DNA of 64,000 bases from positions 1,054,001 through 1,118,000 of the forward strand of contig OZ241390.1 of assembly GCA_965200835.1 (NCBI GenBank). Reading direction: 5' to 3'. Shown here one piece after another: positions 18,416 to 27,372 of the stretch. A program made the translations under genes and the position numbers. Within the stretch, counting starts at the first letter, position 1. Each line of letters opens with the position of its first letter. The notes under the pieces are model-generated. The model did not search any database. It saw only the letters and a list, made by a program, of their open reading frames with translations, and was not told the origin of the DNA. Source of the stretch: JAPPFW01 sp965200835. GTDB taxonomy: Bacteria; Actinomycetota; Acidimicrobiia; Spongiisociales; Spongiisociaceae.

Positions 18416-19198
18416 ATGCGACCCAATCCAGTACGCGCCAGGTGGGCGGCCGGCGAGCCCGCCTTGGGCGCATGGCTCTCGATTCCCAACCAGCTGACCG
18501 CCGAGTCTGTCGCCGTTGCAGATCTCGATTATGTATGCGTCGACATGCAGCACGGGCCGATCGGATTCTCCGAAGCCGTAACCATGCTCGGAGCTCTCTA
18601 CCTGGGAGACGTGACACCGGTGGTTCGGGTACCGGAGTTCTCGATCGCCAATGTCTCCACTGCCCTGGATGCGGGCGCGATCGGGGTGATCATCCCCCTC
18701 GTGAACTCGGCTGAAGAAGCAGCCGCCGCCGCCAGAGCCTGCCGCTTCCCACCCGCCGGGGACCGCAGCTTCGGCGCCACCCGAGCACTGCCCATCGAGG
18801 GACCGGACTACTACCAGCGGGCCGACGACCAAGTGATCTGTGCTCCGATGATCGAGACGCTCGAGGCGATAGAGGCGCTCGACGACATCCTGTCGGTGCC
18901 GGGCATCGATGTTGCCTATGTCGGACCATCCGACCTGGCCGTCTCGATGGGATACCGTCCCGGCACCAAGGCACAGCCCTTCCTCGACATGCTCGACCAC
19001 ATCGTCGAAGCCTGCCATCGCCATGGGGTCACCCCCGGGATCCAGGCCACTCCCGCCACCGCCCCCGACCGGCTGGACCGGGGGTTCAAGATGGTCACGG
19101 TGGTTTCCGACATCCAGGCCTTCCGGGTTGCGATCGACCTGGCTGTTGCCGATGCCCGTGGAACAGGGGACGACAAACAGCGCCAGCCGCTGTACTGA
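18416..19198 (+). CDS. HpcH/HpaI-family class II aldolase
   Basis: A 260-residue TIM-barrel aldolase of the 4-hydroxy-2-oxoheptanedioate/2-dehydro-3-deoxyglucarate type. DYVCVDMQHGPIGF near residue 39 contains the catalytic His and substrate-binding region. APMIETLEAIEALDDIL contains the metal-ligand Glu, and AYVGPSDLAVSMG the metal-ligand Asp. It cleaves 2-oxo-4-hydroxy acids to pyruvate plus an aldehyde in aromatic or sugar-acid catabolism. It stands alone, divergent from the Fic gene and just before the fhaA promoter. Confidence 0.82.
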   Translation: MRPNPVRARWAAGEPALGAWLSIPNQLTAESVAVADLDYVCVDMQHGPIGFSEAVTMLGALYLGDVTPVVRVPEFSIANVSTALDAGAIGVIIPLVNSAEEAAAAARACRFPPAGDRSFGATRALPIEGPDYYQRADDQVICAPMIETLEAIEALDDILSVPGIDVAYVGPSDLAVSMGYRPGTKAQPFLDMLDHIVEACHRHGVTPGIQATPATAPDRLDRGFKMVTVVSDIQAFRVAIDLAVADARGTGDDKQRQPLY

Positions 19199-19229
19199 CC
19201 ACCGACCGCTCCTTCCTTGCCAACCGGCG

Positions 19230-19235
19230 TAGAAT
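19230..19235 (+). promoter_or_regulatory. Putative -10 box for the fha-pknB cluster
   Basis: TAGAAT lies 8 nt before the GTG at 19244, where the family reading of FhaA can begin, and no ribosome site is present. A leaderless start is therefore favoured; the -35 is weak. Confidence 0.4.
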
Positions 19236-19243
19236 GCCGGGAC

Positions 19244-19909
19244 GTGGAGTTACTGCCCAGTTCTGTTGACCCGCGGCTCGAGCCCCCGCCCGTGGCTGGG
19301 GGAGCACGTGGGGCCGGAACCTCCGGCGCATCCATCCCCCCATCCGAGCTGGCCGCCCGGATCAGCAGCGAGTCCGATCTGGCCTGCCGCGCCGGACCGG
19401 GCGGGCCGGTGGCACCCAACCGGTTCGGGCTCACGCTCAGCAAGGCGGACCTATCCACCCTGGGGAATACCCGTTCCCTCTCGAGCTGGCTGGAGAGGGT
19501 GGCCGAACGAAGCGCGATGGAAAAGGGACATCGGCTCGAGGGACCGGTCCGAGTGTGGCTGGAAGGAGATCCCACCGCGGAGGTAGGCCTGGTGGAAGTC
19601 CGCTCATTCCATCGAGCCGGCCGCAGGGCGCCCTGGGCGTTTCTACTGGGCGACGGACCCGTCCTGGAACTGACCATGAACCGCTCGGTGCTGGGACGGA
19701 GCGGCCAGGCCGATCTCACCGTCCCGCAGGAGACCGTCAGCCTGCGTCATGCCCTGATCTGGTGGGAGGGGGGCAGTGCCCGGGTGCGCGACCTCGGTTC
19801 GGAGACCGGCACCTTCGTGGACGGCCAACCCGTGTCGGGCACTGCCCGAGTCCCGCCAGGGGGAAAGCTCCGTTTCGGAACGCTCAGCTACGAACTACGG
19901 CTGGCCTGA
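19244..19909 (+). CDS. fhaA: FhaA-type protein (DUF3662 plus C-terminal FHA domain)
   Basis: About 221 residues. The N-terminal DUF3662 part shows PPSELAARISSES, PVAPNRFGLTLS and HRLEGPVRVWLEGDP. The C-terminal forkhead-associated domain has LGRSGQADLTVP, VSLRHALIWW and DLGSETGTFVDGQPV, with the Ser and Gly residues that read phosphothreonine. In mycobacteria FhaA binds phosphorylated PknB/MviN and restrains peptidoglycan synthesis. It opens the conserved cluster, and its TGA overlaps the next ATG. I chose GTG 19244 because a -10 box ends 8 nt before it; a TTG at 19217 is the alternative. It is shorter than mycobacterial FhaA, which has a long linker. Confidence 0.78.
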   Translation: MELLPSSVDPRLEPPPVAGGARGAGTSGASIPPSELAARISSESDLACRAGPGGPVAPNRFGLTLSKADLSTLGNTRSLSSWLERVAERSAMEKGHRLEGPVRVWLEGDPTAEVGLVEVRSFHRAGRRAPWAFLLGDGPVLELTMNRSVLGRSGQADLTVPQETVSLRHALIWWEGGSARVRDLGSETGTFVDGQPVSGTARVPPGGKLRFGTLSYELRLA

Positions 19910-20322
19910 TGCCGGCCATCATTCTCGTGTCGCTCAAGCTCATATTCGTGGCCTATCTCTACCTGTTCGTCTGGCAGACAGCCAGGGCGATCGCCGCTCA
20001 TGTAGGTACCGGCCAGTACCGTGGTCGTAGCCGCCCCGGGACCGGGTTGACCGTCGTCCACAGCGACACCCAGACCGGCCTGACGGTGGACGTGCGCCAG
20101 CCCACGGTCCTGGGCAGCGGAGAGGGCGCCGACGTAGTGATAGAAGATGCCTACGCCTCCAAGGTCCATGTCCGCCTGGTCAACGAGACCGGGGTCCTGT
20201 CCCTGTACGATCTGGGAAGCACCACCGGAACCTACGTGAATGGCAAGCGGGTGGGGGCGCCGTTGAAGCTCGCCAAGGGTGATTCGGTGCAGATCGGCAA
20301 GACGGTCATGGAGGTGACGTGA
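19909..20322 (+). CDS. fhaB: FhaB/FipA-type FHA-domain membrane protein
   Basis: 137 residues. Residues 3-24 form a membrane anchor, and a short linker leads to a FHA domain: VLGSGEGADVVIED, ASKVHVRLV, then DLGSTTGTYVNGKRV. Homologues link Ser/Thr kinase signalling to septum and side-wall synthesis. The ATG shares a base with the stop of the previous gene, and the following gene begins inside its last codon region, so the three are translated together. Confidence 0.85.
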   Translation: MPAIILVSLKLIFVAYLYLFVWQTARAIAAHVGTGQYRGRSRPGTGLTVVHSDTQTGLTVDVRQPTVLGSGEGADVVIEDAYASKVHVRLVNETGVLSLYDLGSTTGTYVNGKRVGAPLKLAKGDSVQIGKTVMEVT

Positions 20323-21050
20323 GATTCGTTTGGGCCTCCGGCACGCATACCGGCCGGGTCCGCAAGAACAACGAGGACGTGGTTCACCCCGAAACGGACG
20401 GCCAAAGCCTGGAACCCCTGCTGGTGGGCGTGGCCGACGGCCTCGGCGGTCACCGGGATGGGGAGGTGGCCAGCCGCCTGGCGATGGACCGCGCGGTAGC
20501 GACCGACGGCGCACCCTGGCGAAAGGTCAAAGCTGCCAATACCGCCATCCTCAATGCGGTCCTCCAGCAGCCGCACCTGGTGGGAATGGGTACCACCCTC
20601 ACCCTGGCCGAGCTCGATCCGTCCGGGAGCACCGCTCTCGGCCACGTCGGGGATAGCCGGGCCTACCTGCTGCGCTCCGGCCGGCTGATCCGGCTGACCG
20701 TCGACCACACCTACGTCCAGCAGAAAGTCGAGGCCGGAGCGCTTACCGAGGAACAAGCCCGCACCCATCCTCGCCGTTCCCAGCTCACTCGTGCGCTGGG
20801 GTTCACCACCGATATCCAGGTCGACATCGGACACAGCTCGGTAGCGGTCGGTGACCGGCTGCTCCTGTGTACCGACGGGCTGACCGCCATGGTCACCGAC
20901 GATCGGATAGCCACCCTCCTGGCGAAAGGCCCTCCCTCCGATGTCGTCTGGGGACTGATCGAGGCGGCCAACCGGGCGGGTGGTCACGACAACATCTCGG
21001 TGGTCGTAGTGCTGGCCGAACCATCGGTCCTCGGAGAAGCAGAAAACTAG
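20319..21050 (+). CDS. pstP: PP2C-family Ser/Thr protein phosphatase (PstP/Ppp)
   Basis: 243 residues, starting at a GTG that overlaps the fhaB stop. PP2C motifs in order are the metal-binding VRKNNEDVV near residue 14, LVGVADGLGGHRDGE near residue 35, LGHVGDSRAYLL near residue 107, LLLCTDGLTAMV near residue 178, and GGHDNISVVVV near the end with the last metal ligand. It dephosphorylates PknB-type kinases and their targets. It lacks the membrane tail of mycobacterial PstP, so it is probably soluble. It is a standard member of this actinobacterial cluster. Confidence 0.87.
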   Translation: MRFVWASGTHTGRVRKNNEDVVHPETDGQSLEPLLVGVADGLGGHRDGEVASRLAMDRAVATDGAPWRKVKAANTAILNAVLQQPHLVGMGTTLTLAELDPSGSTALGHVGDSRAYLLRSGRLIRLTVDHTYVQQKVEAGALTEEQARTHPRRSQLTRALGFTTDIQVDIGHSSVAVGDRLLLCTDGLTAMVTDDRIATLLAKGPPSDVVWGLIEAANRAGGHDNISVVVVLAEPSVLGEAEN

Positions 21051-21124
21051 CCAGTGTCCGGTCACCCGGCCGGCGATCCGAGGCCGGCACCCGGATACCC
21101 TGGTCCACCCACCCACCCTCCGAG

Positions 21125-22417
21125 ATGACCCGCACCACCGAGGCCGGCCTCGTCCTAGGAGCGGCGGGCCTGGCTGCTTTCGGCGTTCTCCTGGTCAATC
21201 TCGCCAGGGGAAGGCATCTGGATGCCGATACCGCGGTGACCCTGCTGGTGCTGGGAGTCGCGCTGGGCGGTCTACTGGTGGCGGTCGGACTGTGGGCCCG
21301 GCACGCGGTTCCCTTCCTCATCCCGCTGGCCGGCCTTCTCGCCGCGGTGGGCTTCGTGATGGTGTTCCGCCTCGACCGGAACCTGGCCGGCGGGCAACGC
21401 TGGTGGCTCCTGCTGTCCGCCGCCCTGGCCGGCCTGTGGCTGTTCGGGGTCAGGGAAGCCGGAATCCGTTCCCTCCGCCGGCGGACCCTCTTGTTATGGA
21501 CGCTGGCTCTGGGCCTGGTGGCCCTCCTCTTCATCCCTCCGGTGGGCTGGTTGCCGCTGCACGGACTCCGGATCGGCGGATCACTGCTCTGGGTGGAGTG
21601 GGACTGGGGATTTCGCGGCCAATTCCAGCCCGGCGAGCTGGTGACCCTGATCCTGGTGATCCTGCTCGCCTCTCTCCTAACCCGTCACCGGACGTCCCTC
21701 AGCGAGGCGGGAGTTACCGGAGGACGCTTCCACCTGCCGCGGCTGCGCAGCTTGGCACCGGTGGGGATCGGCGGCATAGCCGGTTCTGCACTCCTCTTCC
21801 TGCAGGGGGACCCGAGCGCCGCCCTCCTGCCGTTCGGGGTGTTCCTGATCATGCTCTACATAGCCACCGGCCGTCCGTCCTATCTGGCCACCGGATCGGG
21901 AGTGTTCCTGTCAGGCATGACCCTCGCCTACTTCCTGCTCCCCCAGGTGCGCCACCGGATCGACGCCTGGATCGATCCCTGGGGCCACCTGGATGGGGTC
22001 GGTTACCAGACCATCCACGGCCTGTTTGCCCTGGCCGCCGGAAGCCTCTCGGGAACAGGTCCGGGCTTGGGTGATCCGGATCTGATGCCGGCCGCGGCCA
22101 CCGGGTACGTGTTTGCCGCCGCCGGGGAGGAACTGGGCCTGGCGGGCGCGGTGGCGATCGTGGCAGCTCATGCCTTGCTGGTGGCCACCGGGTTCGGCAT
22201 CGCCCTCCGGGCGACGGACCTGTTCCGCAAGTTGCTGGCGGCCGGATTGTCCACCGCGTTCGCTCTCCAGACCCTGCTGGTTCTGGGAGGGGTGGTCCGG
22301 CTGCTCCCCGCTACCGGACTGTCCAGCCCATTCCTGTCCGCTGGAGGATCCTCGACCCTGGCCGGCCTCATGATCGTGGGCCTCCTGGCCCGGATCAGCC
22401 ACGAGGAACGAACTTGA
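21125..22417 (+). CDS. SEDS-family peptidoglycan polymerase (FtsW/RodA)
   Basis: About 430 residues, almost entirely membrane helices. The conserved large-loop signature is visible as RIDAWIDPWGHLDGVGYQTIHGLFALAAGSL. It is followed by GTGPGLGDPDLMPAAATGYVFAAAGEELGL and later GLSSPFLSAGGSS. SEDS proteins polymerise lipid II glycan strands together with a class B PBP. The ATG at 21125 is chosen as the first in-frame ATG before the first helix. The stop overlaps the start of the PBP-like gene by four bases, as expected for a SEDS-PBP pair. RodA is more likely than FtsW from the cluster context. Confidence 0.85.
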   Translation: MTRTTEAGLVLGAAGLAAFGVLLVNLARGRHLDADTAVTLLVLGVALGGLLVAVGLWARHAVPFLIPLAGLLAAVGFVMVFRLDRNLAGGQRWWLLLSAALAGLWLFGVREAGIRSLRRRTLLLWTLALGLVALLFIPPVGWLPLHGLRIGGSLLWVEWDWGFRGQFQPGELVTLILVILLASLLTRHRTSLSEAGVTGGRFHLPRLRSLAPVGIGGIAGSALLFLQGDPSAALLPFGVFLIMLYIATGRPSYLATGSGVFLSGMTLAYFLLPQVRHRIDAWIDPWGHLDGVGYQTIHGLFALAAGSLSGTGPGLGDPDLMPAAATGYVFAAAGEELGLAGAVAIVAAHALLVATGFGIALRATDLFRKLLAAGLSTAFALQTLLVLGGVVRLLPATGLSSPFLSAGGSSTLAGLMIVGLLARISHEERT

Positions 22418-23550
22418 ACCGGCCGATCCGCCGGGTGGCTCTGGGCTTGTTCCTGGTCTTCCTGATCCTGATCGTGGACCTGACCTACTGGCAGACCATC
22501 GCCGCCGATCCGCTCCGCCAGCATCCCATGAATCCCCGTCCCCGACTGGCCCTCTCCGGCCGCCAACGCGGGCAGATCATCTCGTCCGACACCGAGGTAC
22601 TGGCCAGGTCGGTCTCCAACCCCGCCGACCCCCGCCGGTCCGTCCGCCAATACCCCCATGGCGCCCTGTACGCCCATACGGTGGGTTTTTCGTCCCCTCT
22701 GCTGGGCGACAGCGGGCTGGAGGGTTCCGAAGCCGAGGTTCTGGCGTCCGGTCGGGACCTGACCGTGTCCGGCCTCATCGAAACCCTCCTCGGGGAGGAC
22801 CGCCGAGCCCGTTCCATCCAGATAACGCTGAACCACCGGCTGCAACGCACCGCGGCCCGGGCCCTCGGTGATCGATACGGGGCGGTGGTGGCTATCGAAC
22901 CTTCCTCCGGGCAGCTGCTCGCCCTCGTGAGCTCTCCCTCGTTCGATCCTGGATCATTGATCGGCCCGGAAGCCGCGGCCGCCTGGGAGAGGCTCGGGCA
23001 GGACCACTCCTCACCGCTCCGCAACCGCGCCACTGGACGGTCGCTCCCCGGGAACCTCCTGCCGGAGGATCTCCGGCCGGCATCGCTCGGGATTCTCGAT
23101 ACCGGCAATCACACCGCCCTCTCGCTGGCCTGGCGGACCGCCACCGTCGCCGGAGGAGGTCGCATCACGAAGCCATACGTGGTCGCCCGGGTGGTCGATC
23201 CCGACTCGACCATCACCTTCGAGGCCCAGCCCACCAGCCTCGACCCACCCCTCGGCGGGGAGGAGGTCGCCGCCCTGCGTGACAGCATGAGCCCTCTGAC
23301 CGTCGAGAGTGCCCGATATGGGCTGCTGCATGGCCTGGGCCACTCGGGCACCGACACGGACGCTTCCGGCAGGCCTCGAATCTGGTTCGCCGGATTCCTG
23401 CCTCTGGGTCAGCCCCTGATTGCCGTATCGGTAGTGATCGAACCCGTAGCCGCCGGCCTGTCGGGCGATCCGGGCACCGCCGAGGTGGCCTCGATAGGCC
23501 GGGCGGTCATCGCCGCCTGGCTCGACCAGCTGGAGCCGTCCGGTCCGTGA
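22414..23550 (+). CDS. pbpA: PbpA-like class B penicillin-binding protein lacking catalytic motifs
   Basis: 378 residues, with an N-terminal membrane anchor (residues 7-27) and a PBP dimerisation-like part ending in LNHRLQRTAARALGDRYGAVVAIEP. The transpeptidase part is short and degenerate. After NRAT (near residue 203), where active PbpA proteins have a Pro-Gly-Ser-Thr-Phe-Lys segment, the sequence reads GRSLPGNLLPEDL: no Ser-x-x-Lys. No Ser-x-Asn is seen either. The Lys-Thr-Gly box is HSGT near residue 310, just before the conserved IWFAGFLP. Usual length is about 470-490, so roughly 100 residues are missing. The frame is open throughout, so it may be a non-catalytic partner of the SEDS protein. 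Confidence 0.75.
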   Translation: MNRPIRRVALGLFLVFLILIVDLTYWQTIAADPLRQHPMNPRPRLALSGRQRGQIISSDTEVLARSVSNPADPRRSVRQYPHGALYAHTVGFSSPLLGDSGLEGSEAEVLASGRDLTVSGLIETLLGEDRRARSIQITLNHRLQRTAARALGDRYGAVVAIEPSSGQLLALVSSPSFDPGSLIGPEAAAAWERLGQDHSSPLRNRATGRSLPGNLLPEDLRPASLGILDTGNHTALSLAWRTATVAGGGRITKPYVVARVVDPDSTITFEAQPTSLDPPLGGEEVAALRDSMSPLTVESARYGLLHGLGHSGTDTDASGRPRIWFAGFLPLGQPLIAVSVVIEPVAAGLSGDPGTAEVASIGRAVIAAWLDQLEPSGP

Positions 23551-23619
23551 GATCCGCCGTGGTTCCCTCCCGCACCTGACCGTGTTTTCGGCGCCGGGCG
23601 GCTAGATTCAGTACCGGTC

Positions 23620-25737
23620 ATGGAATCACCACATTCACTAGAGCGGTACGACCTGACCGCCCACCTCGCCCGTGGTGGTATGGCGGACGTATTCAGAGCC
23701 ACCGACAAGATGCTGAACCGCGAGGTTGCGGTCAAGATCCTCCACCAGCGTTACGCGGAGACGGATTCGTTCGTGGCGCGCTTCCGCAACGAGGCGCAGG
23801 CCGCCGCCAACCTCACCCATCCCAACATCGTGTCCATCTACGACTGGGGCCATGAGGACGGGACCTACTACATCGTGATGGAACTGGTCAAGGGCCGTTC
23901 GCTGCACCAGCTGGTCAAGTCCGAAGGGCGGATCTTGCCTAGGCGGGCGGTCGAGATCGCCGCCGAGATCGCTGCCGCCCTGGAGGTGGCACACCGCAAC
24001 CGGGTGATCCATCGCGACATCAAACCCGGCAACGTCCTGCTGTCGGAGGAGGGGCTGGTGAAGGTGACCGATTTCGGGGTTGCCCGGGCCTGGGACGACT
24101 CGCAGGATCTCACCAGGACCGGGGCAGTGATCGGAACCGCCACCTACTTCAGCCCCGAGCAGGCCCGGGGTGACTTGGCCGACGAGCGGTCCGACATCTA
24201 CAGCCTCGGGGTGGTCCTCTACGAGATGCTGGTCGGGCGGCCGCCTTTCAGCGGGGAGACCCCGGTCTCGGTGGCCTACCAGCACGTGACCGCCGAGGTG
24301 CCGTCGCCGGGCGCCCTCAACACGGACGTCCCGCTGGAGCTGGAGGCCATCGTGATGAAGTGCCTCTCCAAGGACCCAGCCCGGCGATACGAGTCGGCTG
24401 CCGAGATCCGCCTGGATCTCCTGTTGTTCCTCCAGGGAAAGTCCTCGCCCACCGCGGCTTCCACACCATCCCAACCACAGCCGGCGACCCAGCCCGCGCC
24501 CAGGTCGAACCTTCCTCCCCCGACCGTGTCCCCGGATGAGATGTACCGCCGGGTTCAAGCCACCCCTCGCCCACCCTCGCAGGTGCCCTTCGTCATCACC
24601 TCCATCGCACTGGCAGCCCTGGTGGTGGTCGGCGCCTGGTATCTGATCCGAACCATCACGGATGACCCGGCCGGCCCTACCACAACCACCGGGACCACCA
24701 CCATCGAAGTGCCGGATGTGATAGGTCGCCCCGAGGACGAAGCTCGGCAGATGCTCCAGGAAAGCGGGTTTCAGGTCGAACCCCGTGCCGAGACCAGCGA
24801 CTCTGAGGCCGGCACCGTGATCCAGACCGAGCCGAGGGCCGGGGAAGCCGTCGACGAGACCACCCGGGTCACCATGGTCGTCTCCAGCGGTCCCGCTCGG
24901 ATCCAGATCCCGGGTGTGATCGGCTCCACCCGGGATAGGGCCGAAGGAATCCTCCAGGGCCAGGGGCTTACGATCGGGTCGATCTCCAGCATCGCCCACG
25001 CCACCGTCGGGGAAGGGCTGGTAATCAGCCAGAACCCACCGGCCGGGGTGGAGGCCCCCACCGGATCGACCGTCGACTTGGTGGTGTCGGCCGGGCCGGA
25101 ACCTATCGAGACGCCCAGCGTGGTCGGCCTGACCCGAGACCGGGCCGAAGGAATCCTCCAGGGTTTGGGCCTGGAGGTCGAGACCGTGGTGGCCTTCGAC
25201 AACGAGGTGGAGGAGGAGCTCGTGGTGAGTCAGTCCCCCACCGCGGGCGCTGATGTCAACCCGGGATGGACAGTGCAGCTCGTGATCTCCGCCGGCCCGG
25301 AGGAGATCGAACTGGAGGAACCGTCCGGACAACCAGTCGATGAGGTGGCGGCCGCCTTGACGGAGTCGGGCATGCTAGTGGTGATCCAAGCGGAAGGCAG
25401 CGCCGAGGTGCCCGCTGGCCTGGTGATCCGGACCGAGCCACCGAGCGGAACGTTGCTGGCGGTCGGCGATCAGGTCATCGTCGTGGAGTCCTCGGGGATA
25501 GTGCTGGTCACCGTTCCTGATCTCGCCGGGGCCACTCCGGAAGCCGCGGAGGAGTCGGTCACGGCCTTGGGACTCCGGCTGGAGATCGCGTCTGCCCGCT
25601 CCACGGTCACCGACCCCGCCCTGGTTGGCCGGATCATCCGCCAAGCCCCCAGTGCGGGCGACCAGGTGGTTACGAACCAGGCAATCCTGGTGGTACTGGG
25701 CGAGTTGCCGACCGAGGACTCCGAGGAGGATGGGTGA
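23620..25737 (+). CDS. pknB: Ser/Thr protein kinase with PASTA repeats (PknB)
   Basis: 705 residues. The kinase domain (about 8-270) has a Gly-rich loop with ARGGMADVFRA, the Lys in VAVKIL, VIHRDIKPGNVLL, VTDFGVARA and an activation loop with several Thr. A Pro-rich linker leads to one membrane helix near residues 324-344. Outside the membrane are five PASTA domains of 65-70 residues; the fourth is the most divergent. PASTA domains sense muropeptides or lipid II, and the kinase phosphorylates cell-wall regulators including the FHA proteins encoded upstream. It ends against the ABC ATPase gene, whose start lies 5 nt downstream. Confidence 0.92.
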   Translation: MESPHSLERYDLTAHLARGGMADVFRATDKMLNREVAVKILHQRYAETDSFVARFRNEAQAAANLTHPNIVSIYDWGHEDGTYYIVMELVKGRSLHQLVKSEGRILPRRAVEIAAEIAAALEVAHRNRVIHRDIKPGNVLLSEEGLVKVTDFGVARAWDDSQDLTRTGAVIGTATYFSPEQARGDLADERSDIYSLGVVLYEMLVGRPPFSGETPVSVAYQHVTAEVPSPGALNTDVPLELEAIVMKCLSKDPARRYESAAEIRLDLLLFLQGKSSPTAASTPSQPQPATQPAPRSNLPPPTVSPDEMYRRVQATPRPPSQVPFVITSIALAALVVVGAWYLIRTITDDPAGPTTTTGTTTIEVPDVIGRPEDEARQMLQESGFQVEPRAETSDSEAGTVIQTEPRAGEAVDETTRVTMVVSSGPARIQIPGVIGSTRDRAEGILQGQGLTIGSISSIAHATVGEGLVISQNPPAGVEAPTGSTVDLVVSAGPEPIETPSVVGLTRDRAEGILQGLGLEVETVVAFDNEVEEELVVSQSPTAGADVNPGWTVQLVISAGPEEIELEEPSGQPVDEVAAALTESGMLVVIQAEGSAEVPAGLVIRTEPPSGTLLAVGDQVIVVESSGIVLVTVPDLAGATPEAAEESVTALGLRLEIASARSTVTDPALVGRIIRQAPSAGDQVVTNQAILVVLGELPTEDSEEDG

Positions 25738-25741
25738 TGGT

Positions 25742-26644
25742 ATGAGCTCGACCGGATCCCACGCCAGGGCCTCGGGGGCTGCGGCCCGCCAGGCCGCGGT
25801 GACGATTACCGATGCCGTGTTCCGTTACGGATCCAACGTGGTGTTCGACCGTTCCAACCTGGTCATCGAGTCAGGAACGGTGACCACCCTGATCGGTCCC
25901 AATGGCGCCGGCAAGTCCACTCTGATGAACGGCATCGCCGGCTTGCTCGCACCGGCGGAGGGACGGATCGAGCTAGGGATGCGCAACGGCCGTCCCTACC
26001 GGATCTCCTACGTGCTGCAAGACACGGAGATCAATCCATCGCTGCCGGTAACGGTGCGGGAGGTGGTGAGCATGGGCCGCTATCCCGGCAGGGGACTCCT
26101 CCGGCCCCTGTCGAAGCACGACCGGCAGCTGGTCGACGAAGTGATGAAGCGGACCGACATCCGGCACCTGGCCAGAAGACATCTTTCGGGGTTGTCGGGA
26201 GGGCAGCGGCGCAGGGTGCTCCTGGCTCAGGGACTCGTCCAGGACCATGACATCCTGCTGCTCGACGAGCCGGCCACCGGGCTCGACCTAGTCTCGATCG
26301 ATTCCATCAGGAACATCGTGCGTGGCGAGACGGAATCCGGATGCGCCATCGTGATCACCAGCCACGACCTAGCGGACGCCTGGGCAGCGGACAACGTGGT
26401 GCTACTGGCAGGCCGGATCATCGCGAGCGGCCTTCCGGCCGATGTCCTTGCTCCCTCGCATCTCATTGCTGCCTACGGGAAGTCACTCGTGAACGTCGGA
26501 AGCGGCCAGCTCCTCCTCGATGATCCCCACCACGATGCCGGACACCAGCGCCTGAATACCCGCGAGATCAGCGTGGAGACCTGGAACTGGCTCCGCCGAG
26601 GAGATACCCAAGATCCTCGGCGCCCCCTCCTGGGACGAGTCTAG
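25742..26644 (+). CDS. Orphan ABC transporter ATP-binding protein (metal-type, ZnuC/MntB-like)
   Basis: About 300 residues with a complete nucleotide-binding domain. Walker A GPNGAGKST lies near residue 52, the Q-loop segment is YVLQDTEIN, the signature LSGGQRRR, Walker B ILLLDEPATGLD and the H-loop TSHD. It resembles ATPases of zinc/manganese importers, with METAL-like VREVVSMGRYPG. A GAGGAGGA ribosome site precedes ATG 25742; an earlier ATG at 25730 has no room for one. No permease or binding protein lies nearby; the neighbours are pknB and a convergent glutamine amidotransferase. The C-terminal tail after about residue 250 is not typical of the family. Confidence 0.72.
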   Translation: MSSTGSHARASGAAARQAAVTITDAVFRYGSNVVFDRSNLVIESGTVTTLIGPNGAGKSTLMNGIAGLLAPAEGRIELGMRNGRPYRISYVLQDTEINPSLPVTVREVVSMGRYPGRGLLRPLSKHDRQLVDEVMKRTDIRHLARRHLSGLSGGQRRRVLLAQGLVQDHDILLLDEPATGLDLVSIDSIRNIVRGETESGCAIVITSHDLADAWAADNVVLLAGRIIASGLPADVLAPSHLIAAYGKSLVNVGSGQLLLDDPHHDAGHQRLNTREISVETWNWLRRGDTQDPRRPLLGRV

Positions 26645-26722
26645 TGAGGAGACCGGTGGGCCTACCCCGAATCCGCTGGACTGATCCCTGATCGACGGGG
26701 CGACGGGCAGACCGGCCGCGCC

Positions 26723-27295
26723 TCAGTCCGGGTCGAGGAGAAAGTTCCGGAGCAGCGCTTTGCCCTCGACCGTCAGGACACTCTCGGGATGGAACTGGAC
26801 ACCATGGACATAGAGCGTCCGGTGCCTCACCCCCTGCACCACCCCGTCCTCGCTCCAAGCGCAGGGCTTCAACACGTCCGGCAGCCCGACCGCCGCCAGC
26901 GAGTGATAGCGCGTTGCCACGAAGGGGTTGCTCAGCCCTTCGAATACCCCCGCGCCGTCATGTCGGACTGGGGAGGTCTTGCCATGCATGACCTGAGGCG
27001 CCCGCCCCACCTGGCCGCCGAAGGCCGTGACGATCGCCTGGTGACCCAGACACACTCCGAGAATCGGAATCTGGCCGGCGAACCGCTCGATATAGGCCAC
27101 GGAATGACCGGCGTCCTCGGGACGGCCAGGCCCGGGAGAGATCACCAGCCGCTCCGGTGCCAGGTCGGCAGCCTCCCGTGCGTCCAGCTGGTCGTTGCGG
27201 ACCACGGTGGATACCGCGCCGAGCTCCCCCAGGTACTGGACCAGGTTGAAGGTGAAGCTGTCATAGTTGTCGAGCACTAGGACCTTCATGACCAT
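26723..27295 (-). CDS. pabA: Glutamine amidotransferase of anthranilate/aminodeoxychorismate synthase (component II)
   Basis: 190 residues, a class I glutamine amidotransferase. It starts VLVLDNYDSFTFNLVQYLGELGA, has the oxyanion region ISPGPGRPEDAG, the nucleophile Cys in GVCLGHQAI (about residue 80) and His-Glu in VQFHPESVLT. It hydrolyses glutamine and feeds ammonia to TrpE or PabB, neither of which is in the window. The location beside pknB and crgA is conserved across Actinobacteria, where it is annotated as pabA or trpG. The start is ATG 27295 or the next ATG two codons later. Confidence 0.85.
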   Translation of the reverse strand: MVMKVLVLDNYDSFTFNLVQYLGELGAVSTVVRNDQLDAREAADLAPERLVISPGPGRPEDAGHSVAYIERFAGQIPILGVCLGHQAIVTAFGGQVGRAPQVMHGKTSPVRHDGAGVFEGLSNPFVATRYHSLAAVGLPDVLKPCAWSEDGVVQGVRHRTLYVHGVQFHPESVLTVEGKALLRNFLLDPD

Positions 27296-27360
27296 CCGAG
27301 GATACCGCACACCCTCGGCACCGGTCCGCCCTCGTTTCCACACACCGCGCCGGGACCGGC

Positions 27361-27366
27361 TAATCT
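27361..27366 (+). promoter_or_regulatory. -10 box of a leaderless crgA promoter
   Basis: TAATCT ends 6 nt before the crgA ATG at 27373. The spacing matches the promoter before the CaiB gene, and no ribosome site is present. Confidence 0.5.
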
Positions 27367-27372
27367 TGTGGG

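Noticed and set aside
20867..22417. FtsW/RodA start inside the phosphatase gene
   Set aside because: The extra N-terminal residues are hydrophilic and overlap the conserved end of the phosphatase; the first membrane helix begins just after ATG 21125.
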